DNA from: Hydractinia symbiolongicarpus
Lineage: Eukaryota; Cnidaria; Hydrozoa; Anthoathecata; Hydractiniidae
DNA: 64,000 nt
Assembly (NCBI RefSeq): GCF_029227915.1
Contig: NC_079883.1
Span: 22,630,001 to 22,694,000, forward strand
Reading direction: 5' to 3'
The notes under the pieces were generated by a model that did not search any database, was not told where the DNA came from, and worked only from the letters and a program-made list of their open reading frames with translations. A program made the translations under genes and the position numbers. Positions 61,601 to 64,000 of the stretch are shown piece by piece; the stretch's first letter is position 1, and each line of letters opens with the position of its first letter.

Positions 61601-64000
61601 AATGCTGAAAGACTTTTTATAAGCATTCTAAAGCTGGGAAAAGCATAGTGTATCTATGCTTATAACAAAAAATTTAGCAGTTTCATGAATTCTTTGTCAA
61701 CTAGAAAATACAGGAAAACCTTGCACATTAACTGAAAATATGTTATTAACTTTTTGCTACCTCTGGCACTTGAGGAACAATCTTTGCTGGCTTTGCATTG
61801 GTTGCTAAAGGAGTGCATGGTCCATTTACAATTACTTCACTTAAATAATGAAGTAATTTCTGCGCTCTGTTTTGAGTAGGGCGAATATTCAATAGCTCTG
61901 GGTTTCTAAATATGAAGTCCGTGTGAACGAAGCCATCGAGATATTCTTTATGTTGCAAAACGTTCAATACAAATGGTATATTTGTCTAAAAAAAATTTAA
62001 AATATATATTTGCAACAATTCTTGGCCAACAATATCTCCATAGAAGAAACCGAGTAACAATAAAGATAAAGTTTTCTCATGAATTTAAATGGCATAGCAG
62101 TGCCAATGACAAATGTAACGTACCTTAACCCCTCGTATACGAAACTCTTTAAGTGCTCTAACTAATTTATTCGCGGCATCTTTATTATCATTTCCATGAG
62201 CAATGACTTTTATCAGCAAAGAATCATAATGTGGAGATATGACAGCTCCAGAAAATGTTGATGCACTGTCAAGGCGTATGCCCATACCCTCTCCACTTCT
62301 GAACACCTACAAAAAGCACACACAAGAAAAGAATTTAAAAAATAAAAAACTTACATAGTGGGAAACAGTTAGGTTTCACTTAACTAGTAACACCATCGTA
62401 AAACAATCAAAACTTCCAAATTTTTATTGCTAAGCCAAACAAGCCATTTAAATTAACTTGCACAAACTGATCAAGTTGAACTTGCCCAAACTAATCAAGT
62501 TTAACTTGCCCAAACATACCTCAATTCTGCCAGTATCAGGCACAAAGTCATTTGTAGGATCTTCAGTTGTAATTCTCGCTTGAATAGCAAACCCTTGAGC
62601 TTTAATTTTATCTTGTGTCAGATTCAATTCTTCCAAGGAGTTTCCTTCAGCAACACCAATTTGCGCACGGACAAGATCAACACTACGGAAATCATAATAT
62701 AGTTATGAGATGGCATGTTCATAAAACAGATAAGTAGTGATTTGTTTCAAATCCTAGAAGTAAAAACACCATAATAAATGCAGTACAAACAAATCGAAAC
62801 TTCTAAACCTTGTAGACATCTTTTAAGGAAAAAAACTCGAGGCTGAAATTATAGGTACTTTTAAATGATAGAGAAAAATGTATATAAAAGTATATAAAAG
62901 ATAGAAAAGTCTCTAGCTGAAAAGCATTTTAAAGGAATAAAACGTTTAGAAAATCACGCTGTAAAGTAAAGAACATCCAGGCTGAACTCAAAAGGTATCT
63001 TTCTTATAAGAAACCCACCCAAAACATGTATTTGAACAAGTATTACTGCCCATGTTAATTTAAAAAGATTCTACTAACACATACCCTGTGATCTCTTCTG
63101 AGACAGTATGTTCAACTTGTAAGCGTGCATTAACTTCAATAAAATAGAATTCGCCACTATCTTCAAGTAAGAATTCAACAGTCCCAGCATTTTGATAGCC
63201 AACTGCTGTGCATAAACGTATTGCACAATCTGTTAATTTTTTTCTAATTTCAGGATCTAATAAAGGTGCCGGTGCGATCTCAATTACTTTCTGATGTCTT
63301 CTTTGTACAGAGCAGTCCCTTTCAAAAAAGTGCACCACATTACCATAGTGGTCACCTAGTACTTGAACTTCAATATGTCTTGGTTTTTCTAGTGCAAAAT
63401 AAAGTATTTTCAATATCTGTTGCAGCAAATTTATTGCAATTTTTTCAGCATTGCTCATTTCTTACTGATTAATGACAGAACTTTTTCTCTACTATAGGCT
63501 ATCAATATTTGGTAGCAGGTCAACTGACATTTTTACCTATAAACCTTTCGATAAACATTGATCCATCTCCAAAAGCAGCAGTAGCCTCTGAAGTTGCTAA
63601 TTCGTACATTTTCTGTACTTCACTCTCTTCTTTTACAACACGCATTCCTCTTCCACCACCACCATAAGCAGCTTTCAACATAATCGGATAACCAAACTGT
63701 TCACAAAATTCTTTCACCTAAGGAAAAATACCTAGCAATTAACTATGAATTAGTTACATTTTTTCATAAAAGGACATCTTTCCTGAAATCATAATTTCTA
63801 GAGTACAAAGTAGGTATTTTTATTTACCTCTTTAAGAGACTTAACAGGTGTTTCAGTTCCAGGTATCACAGGTACATTATTTGCAATAGCAGTCTTTCGA
63901 GCTTCTATTTTATCCCCCATAAGATGAATTATTTCTGGGCTGGGTCCAATGAATTTTATTCCATTTTTGACACAAGCTCTAGCAAAATCCGAGCGTTCAG
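55604..64000 (-). CDS. PC: Pyruvate carboxylase, C-terminal 15 exons, truncated at right edge
   Basis: Biotin enzyme of the mitochondrial matrix that carboxylates pyruvate to oxaloacetate. Exons 5'->3': >64000-63828, 63717-63537, 63388-63085, 62682-62520, 62306-62124, 61985-61761, 61301-61058, 60958-60723, 59809-59648, 59470-59221, 58834-58590, 57955-57776, 57153-57057, 56568-56276, 55855-55604. All are GT-AG and in phase, giving about 1060 codons of an expected ~1180. The biotin carboxylase part has GGGGRGMR (63537-63717) and [11 protein letters not shown] (63085-63388). The carboxyltransferase has [14 protein letters not shown], the carbamylated Lys of CIK|DMAG (codon 59650-59648) and metal-binding HVHTHDT. 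The biotinyl Lys of AMKMET is at 55712-55714, near the C terminus. The biotin carboxylase N terminus and targeting peptide lie beyond 64000. No defects seen. Confidence 0.97.
59864..60245. repeat. Tandem duplication inside a PC intron
   Basis: 59864-60020 and 60088-60245 are two diverged copies ('gagtttgtagaaag.ttag', 'ttaattttcacaa', 'gagta.ttaatttcc' in the same order), between exons 60723-60958 and 59648-59809. Confidence 0.65.
62456..62519. repeat. Short repeats abutting a PC donor site
   Basis: 'aacttgcacaaactgatcaagtt', 'aacttgcccaaactaatcaag' and 'taacttgcccaaac' lie in tandem immediately inside the intron at the 62520 donor. Confidence 0.6.

Noticed and set aside
62456-62519. Extension of the PC exon through the repeats at its donor
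   Set aside because: The protein aligns only up to GRIEV; the repeats begin after a good GTATG donor.

Overview
This is eukaryotic, AT-rich, intron-bearing animal DNA, most likely from a cnidarian and probably a hydrozoan. The organism is an inference. It rests on short AT-rich introns with GT-AG borders, on NB-ARC/TPR genes carrying Death or DZIP3-type HEPN modules (a combination typical of cnidarian genomes), and on a dense mix of DIRS, piggyBac, Kolobok-like, Helitron-like and tRNA-SINE sequence.

Layout. (1) 52-6653, minus: 5' two-thirds of the ARM-domain half of the spliceosomal helicase Aquarius (AQR); 21 exons were reconstructed here and the helicase core lies beyond the left edge. (2) 7225-19670, minus: a tandem family of NLR-like genes. 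An intact Death-NB-ARC-TPR gene (16213-19670) and a frameshifted HEPN-NB-ARC-TPR gene (9450-13150) share almost the same NB-ARC/TPR exon and 3' flank but have unrelated N-terminal exons; a decayed third copy lies at 7225-7440. (3) 20.2-36.9 kb: mobile-element country. A decayed DIRS-like retroelement is split by a 2.2 kb terminal-inverted-repeat element encoding an uncharacterised 'LHAFTG/Cys-rich' protein family; then come a THAP-encoding TTAA element, a Mutator-like relic, and a LINE fragment split by an 860 bp TA-flanked element. (4) 37044-40361: a piggyBac-type transposon with a broken transposase. (5) 42-46 kb: SINE pieces, a long perfect palindrome and a CTAATTAG-rich foldback element. 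(6) 47126-49655, plus: an intact two-exon TRAF gene (RING, TRAF zinc finger, coiled coil, MATH). (7) 52067-52883: five Helitron-like units joined head to tail, followed by foldback elements, one with a hammerhead-like core. (8) 55604-64000, minus: 15 exons of pyruvate carboxylase, complete at the C terminus and truncated at the right edge.

The host genes are unrelated housekeeping functions (splicing, anaplerosis) plus innate-immunity or apoptosis-type signalling (NB-ARC, Death, TRAF). All four intact host genes keep reading frame across every junction, so the single-base frameshifts in the HEPN-NB-ARC copy and in the piggyBac transposase are more likely real decay than sequencing error. Exon joins were deduced by hand from splice signals, phase and family resemblance; no database search was run.
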